A stretch of DNA of 64,000 nucleotides from Cellvibrio sp. pealriver (GCF_001183545.1 NZ_KQ236688.1:897149-961148); one strand, 5' to 3'; counted from the stretch's first letter, positions 9,701 to 18,589 are shown. Numbers and translations: made by a program. Notes: generated by a model not told the origin, from the letters alone.

Positions 9701-11281
9701 GCGACTGTAAGTACTACCGGATTGGTGAAAGGTGTTGGGTTGGGTGTGGCCGAGATTACCGGGCGCAGTAACGACGGTGGCTTTAGCGGTAAAACCCAAG
9801 TGGAAGTTGTTGCCTCCAATACCACACTGACCTACATCGAAGCCGAAGCCTTTAATCGCACCGGCGGAGCCTATGGCGGTTTTGTGAAAAGCACTACTGG
9901 TGCTGGCAATATCAACGACAACCAAACCGGCGACTGGGTGGAGTTTGATATTAACTTTGCGCAGGCGGGTATTTATCAATTGGTATTGGCAACCGGTACA
10001 CCTCTGGATGGTGCGGGTGTGGAGTTCCTGGTGGATGGTATTTCCAATGGCCGCTCCTCCTTGCCCAACAATGGCAATTGGGATCAGCACGTGACTACGG
10101 TAGTGACCAATGGTCTGCAGATTAACTCTGCAGGTACTCATACGCTACGCTTGATCAGTGTGGGAGCTGGCGGTGCGTATCAGTGGAATCTGGATAAGAT
10201 TGGCTATCGTATTTTGAAAGCAACGACTGGTGGTGCATCGTCAATTGCTGCATCGATACCAGCATCTTCTTCACGTTCATCAACGCCGCTGTCATCTTCA
10301 TCGCGTTCATCTACACCACTGTCATCGTCATTGCCGTCTTCGGCTCCATTGAGTTCATCATCGCGCTCATCCACATCTGTATCTTCAAGCTCGTCGGTTG
10401 CATCCAGTGTGGCAACGGGTGGCTTGAAGTTGGTGTTGGAGGCTGAAGCATATACCGCGACGGGCGGTGTCTATCAAGGCTTCCAAAAATACACACCGGC
10501 AGCTGGAGTAGGGGCTATTAACTACAATCAACGTGGCGATTGGGCCGATTACACCTTGAATGTCACCAGTGCGGGCACCTATAGCATTGATGCCTTCCTG
10601 GGTACCACACAAGACGGTGGTGCTATAGAGGTGTTGATTGACGGTGTGTCAGTCGCGAAAAAAACCGTTGCCAATAACAACAATTGGGATGTGTTTGCCA
10701 AGTTAGTGGTAGCGAGTGGCGTGCAATTAAGTGCCGGTACACACAGTGTGCGCATTATCTCGGCGGGCACTACCGCATCGACTTGGGAATGGAATGCAGA
10801 TCGCATTGAGTTCACTCAAGTGGCAGTCGCTACTCCTTCCTCTTCATCGCGCGCTTCAAGTTCGGCGCCAGCGGCAGTACCGGTAGTGATGCAGGCTGAG
10901 TCGTACATCGCAACTGGCGGAACCTATCAGGGCTTCCAAAAGTACACCACTGCGGCGGGAGTAGGTGCTATTAACTACAACCAAACCGGTGACTGGGCGG
11001 ACTACAGCATCAATGTGACTGCAACTGCTAACTATCGTATCAATGCTTATCTCGGCACCACCCAAACTGGTGGCGCTATTGAGGTGTTGGTGGATGGTGT
11101 GTCAGTGGCGAAAAAGACTGTGCCCAACAATAACAATTGGGATGTTTTTGCCTTGCTGGAAGTTAGCAGCAGTGTTCAGCTTAGTCAGGGAGCTCACACG
11201 TTGCGCATCATTTCTGCTGGCGCTAGCAGTTCAACCTGGGAGTGGAATGCAGATCGCATTGAGTTTATCCCAGTAAATTAA
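6767..11281 (+). CDS. GH86-type beta-agarase/porphyranase with Ig-like and CBM6 domains
   Basis: 1,504 residues from the ATG at 6767, chosen because AAGAGG sits five bases upstream and a normal signal peptide (ending ALAQ) follows. The order is: GH86-like catalytic region (about 35-640, with the family-typical FGRDNG near residue 88); three Big_2-type Ig-like repeats (about 766-1015); CBM6 (about 1022-1150); a Ser-rich linker (about 1156-1218); CBM6 (1223-1350); a short Ser linker; CBM6 (1375-1504). Glu222 in NEPD and Glu404 in MSEYGN are the likely acid/base and nucleophile. The last two CBM6 modules are close duplicates. GH86 enzymes cleave agarose or porphyran; CBM6 modules in Saccharophagus agarases bind agarose chain ends. 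It is secreted. The exact substrate cannot be told from sequence. Confidence 0.85.
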   Translation: MFKQHKLRLAVAAITTGVLGSMASLALAQNVKVDINANIKHSVNGVSDFGRERRITIHASPMENDFLGEKDKLDYLMDLDVTFGRDNGLSMYYFSQTGGDKARSTDSPSPFPYGYANKPNLAQLSTLSTEYKQNLDTKYADAQEYFGRTSSLIMGSQPRPAYPNWSSYSWFGGGLTSETPWRPRTAQDAADWYAEFLNKFFVQYENDPTAIPMPKYWEVVNEPDMLMNVPSHEGHLSTWEELFEFHNVVADTVRSKLGNKAPKIGGMTWGLHDLEKGDATATGSPRNRGDALLNLFYGNDAGSEAIKNAIRTNLFNKSPTMSANGPSPSADWYQWDVIWKGFMDAAGENMDFYSVHLYDWASWNGGTTRTGALRTGFQTEGVIDLLEWYDTKMLGQRKEVVMSEYGNITGTDITKLDRQRMRWEVLKPFSQMMMQFMERPDYITLSMPFIVVKGEWGDVDKNNPYGQSLLDRDYSTCTETPTAYTNCTWNFNPSIKWYELWRDVDGTRVDTYASDRDIQVDAYVNGKNMYVILNSLEAQATTVDMNFAGISGNAIKSIKMRHLYLDEAIDDDNNPANGVGKPILADATLNSLPKNITIGADATVILDIEYTNNLNPTLNSKEKKYPAEPLTANAPYRVSAANVNAQVNGVPKPAKGEAQLRVTGAFFMNGGIATGSSDSRVSLKINGNTVPVKTDWRGDESRRSGRSMATLEIPFDVSYLSASGNNNIQLTTIAQGEVAAVSLQVWDMDTQVTRSIPAACSPCTPVTGLSLSQTSVSNLLVTQSVALKPSVSPANASNQNVTWASSNPSVASVDQNGLVTGNKPGSATITAKTVDGALTATASVSVSQLVPAAVSVVGLPNPLYIGASKQLSAAVTPIHAPNRKVTWSSSNTTIATVDAQGVVTGLKAGNVTITAKTVANNIVGTANIQVKAKLLTGMAISPANTLIPQNDSLQIQTSFTPADASDKSVTWTSSNTAVATVSTTGLVKGVGLGVAEITGRSNDGGFSGKTQVEVVASNTTLTYIEAEAFNRTGGAYGGFVKSTTGAGNINDNQTGDWVEFDINFAQAGIYQLVLATGTPLDGAGVEFLVDGISNGRSSLPNNGNWDQHVTTVVTNGLQINSAGTHTLRLISVGAGGAYQWNLDKIGYRILKATTGGASSIAASIPASSSRSSTPLSSSSRSSTPLSSSLPSSAPLSSSSRSSTSVSSSSSVASSVATGGLKLVLEAEAYTATGGVYQGFQKYTPAAGVGAINYNQRGDWADYTLNVTSAGTYSIDAFLGTTQDGGAIEVLIDGVSVAKKTVANNNNWDVFAKLVVASGVQLSAGTHSVRIISAGTTASTWEWNADRIEFTQVAVATPSSSSRASSSAPAAVPVVMQAESYIATGGTYQGFQKYTTAAGVGAINYNQTGDWADYSINVTATANYRINAYLGTTQTGGAIEVLVDGVSVAKKTVPNNNNWDVFALLEVSSSVQLSQGAHTLRIISAGASSSTWEWNADRIEFIPVN
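10441..11270 (+). repeat. tandem duplicated CBM6-encoding segments
   Basis: Segments at about 10441-10815 and 10888-11270 encode near-identical CBM6 modules (shared YQGFQKYT, GVGAINYNQ, NNNNWDVFA, STWEWNADRIEF). The serine-linker coding tracts before each are rich in TCATCTTCA-like repeats. Recent internal duplication is likely. Confidence 0.8.
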
Positions 11282-11307
11282 TCGTTTAAAAATCCCCTCG
11301 CTCGTTT

Positions 11308-11333
11308 GGCCCACACTGTAATTAGTGTGGGCC
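11308..11333 (+). terminator. agarase transcription terminator
   Basis: Perfect 10-bp stem GGCCCACACT/AGTGTGGGCC with a 6-base loop followed by seven T residues, 26 bases after the agarase stop codon. Confidence 0.9.
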
Positions 11334-11453
11334 TTTTTTTATGGTGCAGAGATTCTTACGATTTTAGTAAGCGCATTCATTTATCAAATGATTCTATTTT
11401 GGTGCCTCCGCAACTGTTGCTGATTTCGTCACTTTTGTCAGCGTTGCACTGTT

Positions 11454-11726
11454 GCTCCGCAAAATATCTTCCTTGTGCTCATCAGCCTGTGCATCAAATT
11501 GACCCCAAAACCGCCGCACAGGCCACATTATTTGTGCTTGGAAAAGCAGCACAAATAATATGAAAGTGGCGAGTTTTCTGGAGCACAAAGAAGATATTTT
11601 GCGGACAAAACAATGTGTGAATAATGTGTAAAAGGGCTATTTAAATGTGCCTAAACATGATTTAACTGTGTCAACAATGTGTTAATTCGATTGGCTTGAA
11701 TGTGATTTAAATGTGTCAATAGTGAT
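11454..11726. repeat. left copy of ~265-bp direct repeat with 22-bp unit array
   Basis: Same order and orientation as the copy at 13673-13942. It has an outer inverted pair (CGCAAAATATCTTCCTTGTG near 11459, matched by CACAAAGAAGATATTTTGCG at 11584-11603), a central hairpin (ATTTGTGCT/AGCACAAAT), AATGTGT steps, then degenerate 22-bp units built on ATTTAA(A/C)TGTGTCA at 11639, 11660, 11682 and 11705. The array resembles transposase-binding sites at Tn7/Mu-type transposon ends or iterons; which it is cannot be decided here. Confidence 0.6.
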
Positions 11727-11739
11727 CGCAAAATGCTGT

Positions 11740-12237
11740 TTATTTCGTCGCTGGTGTTCCTATTGACTTTTGCGAGGCCTCTTCCGCGATAACCATCTCA
11801 AACACAGCATCCCGTTCTTCTGAATGTATTGCCATAAGGTCGGGAATCGCCTCCCACAAAACCAAGTCGCCCGAAGCAGGGCAGCATACATAGATATCAG
11901 TGAGTGATTGCCCGAAAGTTTGATAATCACCGCAATGGGGGCAAACAATATTGGCCTCATTCACGGTAATACTGATTGCATGTCTGAGCGCTAGTGAGTC
12001 ACAAGCTGAACCAGGGACGGGAATTGCTGTTATTTTCATGCGGTTTTGCAGATACCTCACTTGGAAAACAGAAAATTCTGGCGATAACGTACCCATTGCC
12101 ATCTCGCACAATGCAAGAAGCCTTGTAATTAAATCAACGTGGCCTGGCATCGGCTTTATGCGACGCGGATTAATCCACGGATGTTTCAGGGAAAGGTTTT
12201 TCAATTTCGTGCGATAAGAAACAGGGGCGTAATTCAT
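11740..12237 (-). CDS. small Cys-rich protein of unknown function
   Basis: 165 residues, not recognised. The middle carries a probable zinc site: CPHC (in NIVCPHCGDY) followed about 20 residues later by a CC pair (VCCPASGD). No signal peptide or membrane segment. The start is supported by AGAGGT seven bases upstream. It is 43 bases downstream of the coiled-coil gene on the same strand, so the two form an operon that is divergent from a controller-like repressor. The whole unit is bracketed by two direct repeats. Function unknown; accessory or defence role is inferred from location only. Confidence 0.6.
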   Translation of the reverse strand: MNYAPVSYRTKLKNLSLKHPWINPRRIKPMPGHVDLITRLLALCEMAMGTLSPEFSVFQVRYLQNRMKITAIPVPGSACDSLALRHAISITVNEANIVCPHCGDYQTFGQSLTDIYVCCPASGDLVLWEAIPDLMAIHSEERDAVFEMVIAEEASQKSIGTPATK

Positions 12238-12280
12238 TTGTATACCTCTTGTTATTTTTTCGGTTAGGCCAATGAAATTT

Positions 12281-13144
12281 TCAATCGCTTTTTGATAACC
12301 CAGTGCGGTGCTCGTTCTTTAGCATCGCCAGAATAAATTCCTGTGTTTGGGGAAGTAGCAGTGCAAAATGGTTGTCTTCGTGCGGCGCTATTTTTATGTC
12401 ATCCGTTAGAACTCTGAAATCGACAGATTTTTTATATTCATCTGCAAACAACTTGCTAAAACTGTGTTCAAGTGCCGGATTTAGCCCCAGAGTTGACTTT
12501 ACCGCCCCTAAAATAGCGTTTATGAAAGTAAGCGCTTTGTTGTAATGCTCCAACTGCTCTTGAAGTTTTAATCGATTTACATCCTTTGTGTGCGTTAAGT
12601 TTTCTATTTGCTCACTGAGCTCTGCCTTTTCTACTAATAGCGAATTTATTCGCTGACTAAATGCTGACGCGTCTCTCTGAAGAGTGGCATTTTCCTGTGT
12701 AAGGCGTTGATGCGTTGCAACTAAGTTATCGATTTTTGCCCGGTAGTGAAGGGTGGATCGCTCGCCTTGAACCAACTGTTCTTCAAGCGCTCGAATTCGA
12801 GCAGTTTGGTTGACCGCTAACTGCCGAAGCTGATCGCGCTCCGTCTCGTAGGTTTTGCAGTTTCGCGCGACTTCTTGTTGATAGGCCGCATGCTGTGCCT
12901 GCAACCTTGCAATCGCTACGTTGGCTTCATCAATCGCCTCATTGTAGCCAGCTGTATGGGTCTCCTGACTCCCCGCGCAGTAACCGTGATGGTGGCCTTC
13001 GGTGTACCCCTGGTTATAACCGTCAGTCAAACCTTGCTGTCTGCCAATGTCTATTCCTTCATTCCGCCCCTCCCTGCGACCTTGCTCCTGCCAAGCCAGC
13101 TGGTCATTACTGATGCCACCCAAAGGTGTGATTGCCGCTCTCAT
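12281..13144 (-). CDS. coiled-coil protein with N-terminal Gly-every-four repeat
   Basis: 287 residues, not recognised as a named family. Residues about 25-70 repeat glycine every four residues (GRREGRNEG, GRQQGLTDGYNQGYTEG, HHHGYCAG), similar to the deca-GX3 pattern of Yae1/Lto1-type proteins and of some defence-island proteins. Residues about 75-215 are a long charged heptad region typical of a coiled coil. The C-terminal 70 residues are globular. No membrane segment. The start is supported by GAGGA seven bases upstream. Two controller-type operator boxes lie in the 157-base gap before the divergent HTH gene, so that repressor probably controls this operon. Confidence 0.65.
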   Translation of the reverse strand: MRAAITPLGGISNDQLAWQEQGRREGRNEGIDIGRQQGLTDGYNQGYTEGHHHGYCAGSQETHTAGYNEAIDEANVAIARLQAQHAAYQQEVARNCKTYETERDQLRQLAVNQTARIRALEEQLVQGERSTLHYRAKIDNLVATHQRLTQENATLQRDASAFSQRINSLLVEKAELSEQIENLTHTKDVNRLKLQEQLEHYNKALTFINAILGAVKSTLGLNPALEHSFSKLFADEYKKSVDFRVLTDDIKIAPHEDNHFALLLPQTQEFILAMLKNEHRTGLSKSD

Positions 13145-13176
13145 AACAATATCCTCGTATTTGCATGGTGAAGGTC

Positions 13177-13239
13177 TTTGTCACTCTTAGTGGTCAATTT
13201 AGCATCGGCTCTCCGAATTGTCACTCATAGTGAGTGAAC
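13177..13239. promoter_or_regulatory. paired operator boxes for controller-like HTH protein
   Basis: Two similar palindromic boxes, TTGTCACTCTTAGTGGTCAA (13178-13197) and TTGTCACTCATAGTGAGTGA (13218-13237), 40 bases apart between divergent genes. ACT(C)(A/T)TAGT centres resemble the C-boxes bound by restriction-modification controller proteins (GACTnATAGTC type). Confidence 0.6.
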
Positions 13240-13301
13240 TTATAGAGAGTGGCCTCATATAGGCTAAGGCAATAGCATCCTGATTTTACTCGGGGTGTTG
13301 C

Positions 13302-13526
13302 ATGGCAGATCCAAAATTACTTTTCGGTCAAAGACTTATACAGTTGAGAAAGCACTTGGGGTGGTCTCAAGAGCGGTTAGCGCTTGAGTCTGGTATCGCA
13401 AGGAGCTATCTAGGCGGAGTGGAGCGCGGTCAGAGGAATATCGCCCTTGTAAATATCCATAAACTTGCGGAAGCCCTGAGCGTTCCGCCATCTTCGCTTC
13501 TAGAGCCCCCAAGCATTAATGACTAG
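13302..13526 (+). CDS. controller-type (C-protein-like) HTH regulator
   Basis: 74 residues, a single XRE-type helix-turn-helix. GQRLIQLRKHLGWSQERLAL, then the recognition stretch SYLGGVERGQRNIALVNIHK, then LAEALSVPPSSLLEP. Length and wording match restriction-modification controller proteins (C.AhdI, C.Esp1396I type), which activate or repress from C-boxes. Matching operator boxes lie directly upstream. No methylase or endonuclease gene accompanies it; the divergent genes are the coiled-coil and Cys-rich proteins. It probably autoregulates and times expression of that operon. HTH identity is secure; the controller comparison is by motif. Confidence 0.8.
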   Translation: MADPKLLFGQRLIQLRKHLGWSQERLALESGIARSYLGGVERGQRNIALVNIHKLAEALSVPPSSLLEPPSIND

Positions 13527-13672
13527 CTTGTTTATGATTGGTGCGTTGCTGACATCGCAAATCTTGTGTCTGTCGCCCTGTTTTTAACTAAGTTCTCAGC
13601 GTACTTTCCCTGATTCCAATTTCACCGTACTAGTTGCCAAAGCCCTTCCTGGTCGCTTATCTGTACCTCCTC

Positions 13673-13942
13673 GTTCGCACGTTATCTTCTTTGTGCCCAA
13701 TCGTCTGTGCTAAAAGGTGGATGCAAAACCGCGCACAGACCACATTCTTTGTGCTTAAAAAGACAGCACAAAGAATATGAGAAAAGCAAATTTTATGGGG
13801 CACAAAGAAGATATTTTGCGAACAAACAGTGTGTGAATAATGTGTCGGACTGTGATTAAAATGTGTGAACAACACGATTTAACTGTGTCATCAATGTGAT
13901 TTAACTGTGTCATCACTACGATTTAAATGTGTCAACAGTTTG
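13673..13942. repeat. right copy of ~265-bp direct repeat with four tandem 22-bp units
   Basis: Cleaner copy of the repeat at 11454-11726. Outer inverted pair at about 13675-13697 and 13799-13822, central perfect hairpin ATTCTTTGTGCT/AGCACAAAGAAT (13744-13775), then four uninterrupted 22-bp units starting at 13855, 13877, 13899 and 13921, each beginning ATT(T/A)AA(A/C)TGTGT(C/G)A. Read on the minus strand the array starts TGTTGACACATTTAAAT, which looks like a transposon tip with ordered transposase sites. No protein-coding gene lies in 13527-14089. Confidence 0.65.
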
Positions 13943-14089
13943 GTTAGGTGTGTTGTTTTAGTGTGCGCGTGTAATACCGTGATACTTGCGCCATTTCACA
14001 AAACCGCTACTATCACCCACTTATTGATAGATCAGTGGATGAATCGTGGACGATAAAAACAGCAATAAGCTCAATGGGTTAGTGAATCT

Positions 14090-14569
14090 GTGTGGTATCG
14101 AGGTGCACTTATGCGCCTTGTGAGCTGGATTGGTGGTAATGACCTTGATGCAGCGGAGGCAAAGACCTATCAGACGGGCGCCGTGGCAGCTACGCTCGCT
14201 AGCGCAACCTTTACGGAGTTGCACCTTCTTTATAGCTACCCAGAAAGGCGGGTTAGCAACTACCTGTCTTGGTTATCGTCGCTGCATGGTATTCCTGTCG
14301 CTAAGCGAAAGGCTGAATCAGCCTCACCTGAAAAAGTTAAATCATTAATAACTAAAAATAATCGTGGCGTTCGTCAGGCAAATATAAGTAACTCCGATAT
14401 TTACGAATTATCAATTCCAATTCCTGAAGCTAGTAAGCTCGCCAAATTTGATGAAGCTGTCGCTAAGGTACAAGCAATGTCAAAGAGTATGCTATTACAA
14501 TGCAGTGAATCGCATGCATTTTTTAAATCATTAAGCCAGCGAGCATTTTCAGGTGATTTACAACTCTAA
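14090..14569 (+). pseudogene. chimeric remnant: CARF/RtcR-like N-part fused to HsdS C-part
   Basis: 159 residues from a GTG; the ATG at 14111 is equally possible. Residues about 10-65 (LVSWIGGNDLDAA...TELHLLYSYPERRVSNYLSWL) read like the first strand-helix units of CARF-type sensor domains found in RtcR-like regulators. Residues about 95-159 (ANISNSDIYELSIPIPE, AKVQAMSKSMLLQ, FFKSLSQRAFSGDL) match the C-terminal helix and tail of type I restriction specificity subunits. Neither half is complete, so this is probably a deletion scar joining two defence genes. It ends 16 bases before the reverse transcriptase gene and may be cotranscribed with it. The HsdS part is more certain than the CARF part. 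Confidence 0.55.
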
Positions 14570-14585
14570 CTAAAAGCGAAGCGAT

Positions 14586-17500
14586 ATGCCCTATATTAAC
14601 CCTAGATACGATTGTCTTTTGCTTTTAGATGATTACCTAAAAGACCCGCTTTTGCTTGCATTGGCATGGAAAAAATCTCACGAATATATCCGTTCCATTA
14701 ATTGGTATGCGGACAATTTTGAATTGGATAAGTCGGCGCTCAATCTCGAATTCCTATGCAAAGACTGGAGTGAGGAACTCAGCGGTGATATAAATTTTTC
14801 TCCACTTAAATTGGTTCCGGCACCAAAGACATCTGCTTGGGGGTTTTCGCAGAATAAATGCCCTAGCGGATTAGAAATGCTCGATTTGTCATTGGATGAA
14901 ATTGAGGAAAATTGTTATTGCGTAAAGTGGGCTCCCACAGAGCCAGACAAAATAAAACTACGCCCCCTCGCACACATAGGCGTCAAAGAGCAAACTTATC
15001 TAACGCTGGTGATGATGTGTTTGGCTAATGATGTAGAAACATTGCAAGGTGATCCGGCAACGGATTATAAGGAGGTTCACGACAAGAAAGTGGTTAGTTA
15101 TGGTAATCGCCTATATTGCACCTATACCGAGGATGGTTGCGCGGAACACAACTTTGGTGCAACAACAATTTATGGAAAATATTTCACTGATTATCGTAAA
15201 TTCTTGCAGCGTCCCTATCATTTTGCATCTAAAACCCTTGCAGAAATATCTTCTGATGAAGAAGTTTACTTGGTTGAGCTGGATCTAACGCAATTCTTTG
15301 ATTTGGTTAACCGAGAAAAGCTGGTTCAAAAAATCACTGAGCTTTCTGAAGAACACGGTGAATCAGAAAGTAACCGACGGTGTTTAGCAAGCCTTCTTAA
15401 GGCTTTTAAGGGGTGGGAGTGGTCAGAAAACACGACAGATACATATGAAGTCTGTGAGACTGAGTATGTTCCAGCACCGCCTAAGGGATTGCCGCAAGGG
15501 TTGGTTGCCGCAGGTTTTCTGTCAAATATTTACATGCTTGATTTTGATAGCTTCTTATCGAAGTTAGTCGGAAAAAGAATAACGATTGACGAGTCAGAAA
15601 TTGAACTAAAATTGGTTGATTATTGCCGCTATGTTGACGACATGCGGCTCGTTGTGATTGGCCCAAGCCGAGAAAAAAATGGAGGAGAAAGTCCTATTCC
15701 AGAAATAAAGATTCTATTGAAGAAATTTCTGGAGCCTGAGCTTGCTGAATTTAATTTAAAATTAAATATCGATAAAACTAAAGTTGAAATCTATCGGGGA
15801 AAGTCGAAAGGAATTTCTGCAACTTTGGAGGATATTCAAACTCGGGGTAGCGGGCCGGTATCCTACGAGGATGCTGATGAGCTTATTGGTCAGTTGGAAT
15901 CATTGCTGATGTTGTCTGGCGGGAGCGGTGAAGATCTAGATCAGAATATCGGTGGCTGTCGAATTAATCGCTTAGCTCTCATCGAAAATAACGTCTTTGA
16001 TGTCAGAGAAGACACATTGAAGCGATTTGCAGCGAATAAGTTATCCAGAATGCTTAACAATATTCGTCACTTTACCTCTCGTGATGTTGATGAAAGCGGC
16101 AATTCAGTGGCTGGCGACTGGGATTATTTGCAGGAGCGTATAGCAAGGCGTTTGGTTGCCTGCTGGTCACATGACCCCGCTTTAGTGTTATTGCTCAAGA
16201 AAGGCTTAGAATTATTCCCATCACCAAAATTGCTCGGGCCGGTTATAGAGCAACTTGAATATGTTTTGAACAAATCAGAATCTTCCGATATTCAACAGCG
16301 AAAACAGAGTGCTGTGGCCCGCTACTGTTTGGCAGAAGTGTTCCGGCATTCTGCCATGATCATTCACCGAAAAGACCCTCAATCAATACCCGCCCATGCA
16401 GATATTGACGGTTATTTTGAGCGTTTACAGGATTGCGCTGCGAGACTTATTGACTTAGCAGTGGGAGCAAAAGCTAAGTCAGATAAAGCTGTCAAAGTCA
16501 GTGATAGAGCTTCCGGTCAACCCGATTTCGACTTGCTTATTGATCAGGCTCGATTTCTGCTTATGACAAGACTGGATACGGTATTAGAACGACCATGTGG
16601 TAATGAAGATCAAGATTTAATATTCAAGCTTGCCAAAGGATTTCGACATATTGTCATAAGTCCAAAGAAGACTACTCGAAGTATTGCGACCTGCATCTTG
16701 ATTGCAAATCAACTTATTTCTGATCAAAAGCCACTGCTTCGTGCTGTAAGTTCCTTATTGGATCTAAATGATGGAAAAGTGAAAAGAATTATTGAAAAAA
16801 TTGCCTTGCAAGACCCGCGACTAGTAAAAGCAATTTTTTTACATGCGCGACCTTTGTCGTACGCTTGGTATAAAAAACGTAAAAATAAGTTCATCAAAGA
16901 TATTTCAGATAAGCTCTATATTTTTGTAAGGCCATCAGCCAAGCCACTATCAGAAATAAGTGAACCAGTTGCTCTATATAAGTTAAGCTGTAGATCAGAT
17001 AACCCATTTTCCAATGAGATCGTTGCGCTCAAGTTAATGCTTTCGCTAATTGACAAATCAACTGACTTTAATTCTATTTCTAAAGAAAAAATTATTGATC
17101 TGAGTCGTACAAAAGTAGAACTGTTAAGAACGGATGAGGTTATTGGCTTCTCCATTCCTCCCTCCTATGAAACATTCGATGCAAGGTTTGACATTAAAGA
17201 CATTAAGTTCTGCGAGTCTCTACAAGGTTTGTCTGTTCACCTTCTTGAAAGCGATTCTGATTCATCGATTTTGCAGAAAATTGCATTAGCAATGCGCGCA
17301 TTGTTATCGGGGTCTTCTGATCCTACTGGCTTCGGTCAATCATTTACACCTCGACCAGGATATCGTGGCATCAAGTCCACCAGCTTTAAGCGCCAGTTTG
17401 GGATGATGACAACGCCAGAGTCATTGGTAGGTGAAAATGCTCAATTTTCTGGATGGCTTACAACGCTATTGGCAAAGTTGCTTAGGTGGCCAGGCATTCA

Positions 17501-18545
17501 TGTGAATGATCAGGGGTTCGACTGGCCAATCGCACTAACGCTTGCGGCAGTTAAAAAACTTATCGAAGACCGGTTAGTGATTTTGAAGAAAAGCTATTGC
17601 CAGTTATCGAAAATGCCTGGCTTGCCGGAACTCATTACGCCAAAGTGGGATGAAGGCAAGAGATCACTAACTGTTGCGATGGTTCAATCAAAACTACCTT
17701 TTAAAAGTGATTTTTCGAGCGAAGGAATTTATTTGGATACACCTCAATATAGGGTGAGGCATCGTCGCCATGTTGCGCGCGTTGCACAGCTTATTATAAA
17801 GCATATAGAAGCACAGTCAGTGGAACTACGAAATAATGGAAAGCGTGAACAAGATATTGATCTGATTGTTTGGCCCGAGCTTTCGGTTCACCGCGATGAT
17901 ATCGATATTTTGGTTCAGCTCTCTCGAAAAACTAAGGCTATTATTTTTGCCGGGCTTGGTTTTATAAATCAGACGGGCATTAAAGGGCCTAACAATTGCG
18001 CTGTATGGATAGTGCCACGCAAGCATGGAGGTAATTCAAATGAAGTTATTCGTTATCAAGGAAAGTTTCACATGATGGAAGGCGAGCGGAAAATTAATAT
18101 TCAACCGTGGCGCCCTTATCAATTAATGTTGGAATTAAAACACCCAAAATTCAAAGATAAGCCAGGGTTCATGCTAACGGGTTCGATTTGTTTTGATGCA
18201 ACAGATATTTGCTTGAGTGCAGACTTAAGGGATAAATCAAATGCTTTTATCGTTTCAGCTCTCAATCGTGACGTAAGCTCATTTGATACTATGGTAGAAG
18301 CACTTCATTACCACATGTATCAACCTGTGATATTGGTGAACACTGGAGAGTTTGGTGGTTCTTACGCAATGGCTCCTTACAAGGAGCAGTATAAGCGGCT
18401 TATCGCACACTCCACTGGCAACAATCAGGTAGCCATCAATACTTTCGAAATGAATATGTTTGATTTTAGAAGAGATGGCGTTGGGAAAAGTATGGCTTCA
18501 GGCGATGAAACTAAAACTCCTCCTGCGGGTATTCCTTATAAATAG
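14586..18545 (+). CDS. drt1: DRT1 (UG1) antiphage reverse transcriptase-nitrilase fusion
   Basis: 1,319 residues. The N-terminal third is a reverse transcriptase of the unknown-group type: ELDLTQFFD (231-239, first catalytic Asp233), [14 protein letters not shown] (301-314) and the catalytic YVDD (349-352), followed by [14 protein letters not shown] helical middle region of about 600 residues follows. The C-terminal 295 residues form a carbon-nitrogen hydrolase (nitrilase) domain with the triad in order: Glu1098 (WPELSV), Lys1160 (GKFHMMEGE), Cys1202 (GSICFDATD). This RT plus nitrilase architecture defines class 1 defence-associated reverse transcriptases (DRT1/UG1), which protect against phages. 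All catalytic residues are present, so it appears intact. Neighbours (HsdS remnant, DUF262-HNH protein, integrase) fit a defence island. The detailed mechanism is not deducible here. Confidence 0.9.
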   Translation: MPYINPRYDCLLLLDDYLKDPLLLALAWKKSHEYIRSINWYADNFELDKSALNLEFLCKDWSEELSGDINFSPLKLVPAPKTSAWGFSQNKCPSGLEMLDLSLDEIEENCYCVKWAPTEPDKIKLRPLAHIGVKEQTYLTLVMMCLANDVETLQGDPATDYKEVHDKKVVSYGNRLYCTYTEDGCAEHNFGATTIYGKYFTDYRKFLQRPYHFASKTLAEISSDEEVYLVELDLTQFFDLVNREKLVQKITELSEEHGESESNRRCLASLLKAFKGWEWSENTTDTYEVCETEYVPAPPKGLPQGLVAAGFLSNIYMLDFDSFLSKLVGKRITIDESEIELKLVDYCRYVDDMRLVVIGPSREKNGGESPIPEIKILLKKFLEPELAEFNLKLNIDKTKVEIYRGKSKGISATLEDIQTRGSGPVSYEDADELIGQLESLLMLSGGSGEDLDQNIGGCRINRLALIENNVFDVREDTLKRFAANKLSRMLNNIRHFTSRDVDESGNSVAGDWDYLQERIARRLVACWSHDPALVLLLKKGLELFPSPKLLGPVIEQLEYVLNKSESSDIQQRKQSAVARYCLAEVFRHSAMIIHRKDPQSIPAHADIDGYFERLQDCAARLIDLAVGAKAKSDKAVKVSDRASGQPDFDLLIDQARFLLMTRLDTVLERPCGNEDQDLIFKLAKGFRHIVISPKKTTRSIATCILIANQLISDQKPLLRAVSSLLDLNDGKVKRIIEKIALQDPRLVKAIFLHARPLSYAWYKKRKNKFIKDISDKLYIFVRPSAKPLSEISEPVALYKLSCRSDNPFSNEIVALKLMLSLIDKSTDFNSISKEKIIDLSRTKVELLRTDEVIGFSIPPSYETFDARFDIKDIKFCESLQGLSVHLLESDSDSSILQKIALAMRALLSGSSDPTGFGQSFTPRPGYRGIKSTSFKRQFGMMTTPESLVGENAQFSGWLTTLLAKLLRWPGIHVNDQGFDWPIALTLAAVKKLIEDRLVILKKSYCQLSKMPGLPELITPKWDEGKRSLTVAMVQSKLPFKSDFSSEGIYLDTPQYRVRHRRHVARVAQLIIKHIEAQSVELRNNGKREQDIDLIVWPELSVHRDDIDILVQLSRKTKAIIFAGLGFINQTGIKGPNNCAVWIVPRKHGGNSNEVIRYQGKFHMMEGERKINIQPWRPYQLMLELKHPKFKDKPGFMLTGSICFDATDICLSADLRDKSNAFIVSALNRDVSSFDTMVEALHYHMYQPVILVNTGEFGGSYAMAPYKEQYKRLIAHSTGNNQVAINTFEMNMFDFRRDGVGKSMASGDETKTPPAGIPYK

Positions 18546-18589
18546 AAAAATATGTTCTTCAAAATCAACATTTTAACAGGAACGTGTCT

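Noticed and set aside
9550..10141. Long minus-strand frames inside the agarase gene
   Set aside because: They are mirror frames of the Ig-like and CBM6 repeats and follow the codon bias of the plus-strand gene.
11394..11588. Frames on both strands within the left repeat copy
   Set aside because: They span the inverted-repeat region, are not conserved in the right copy and lack ribosome sites.
11454..11726. CRISPR array suspected from regular repeats
   Set aside because: The 22-bp units are contiguous without unique spacers and there are no cas genes.
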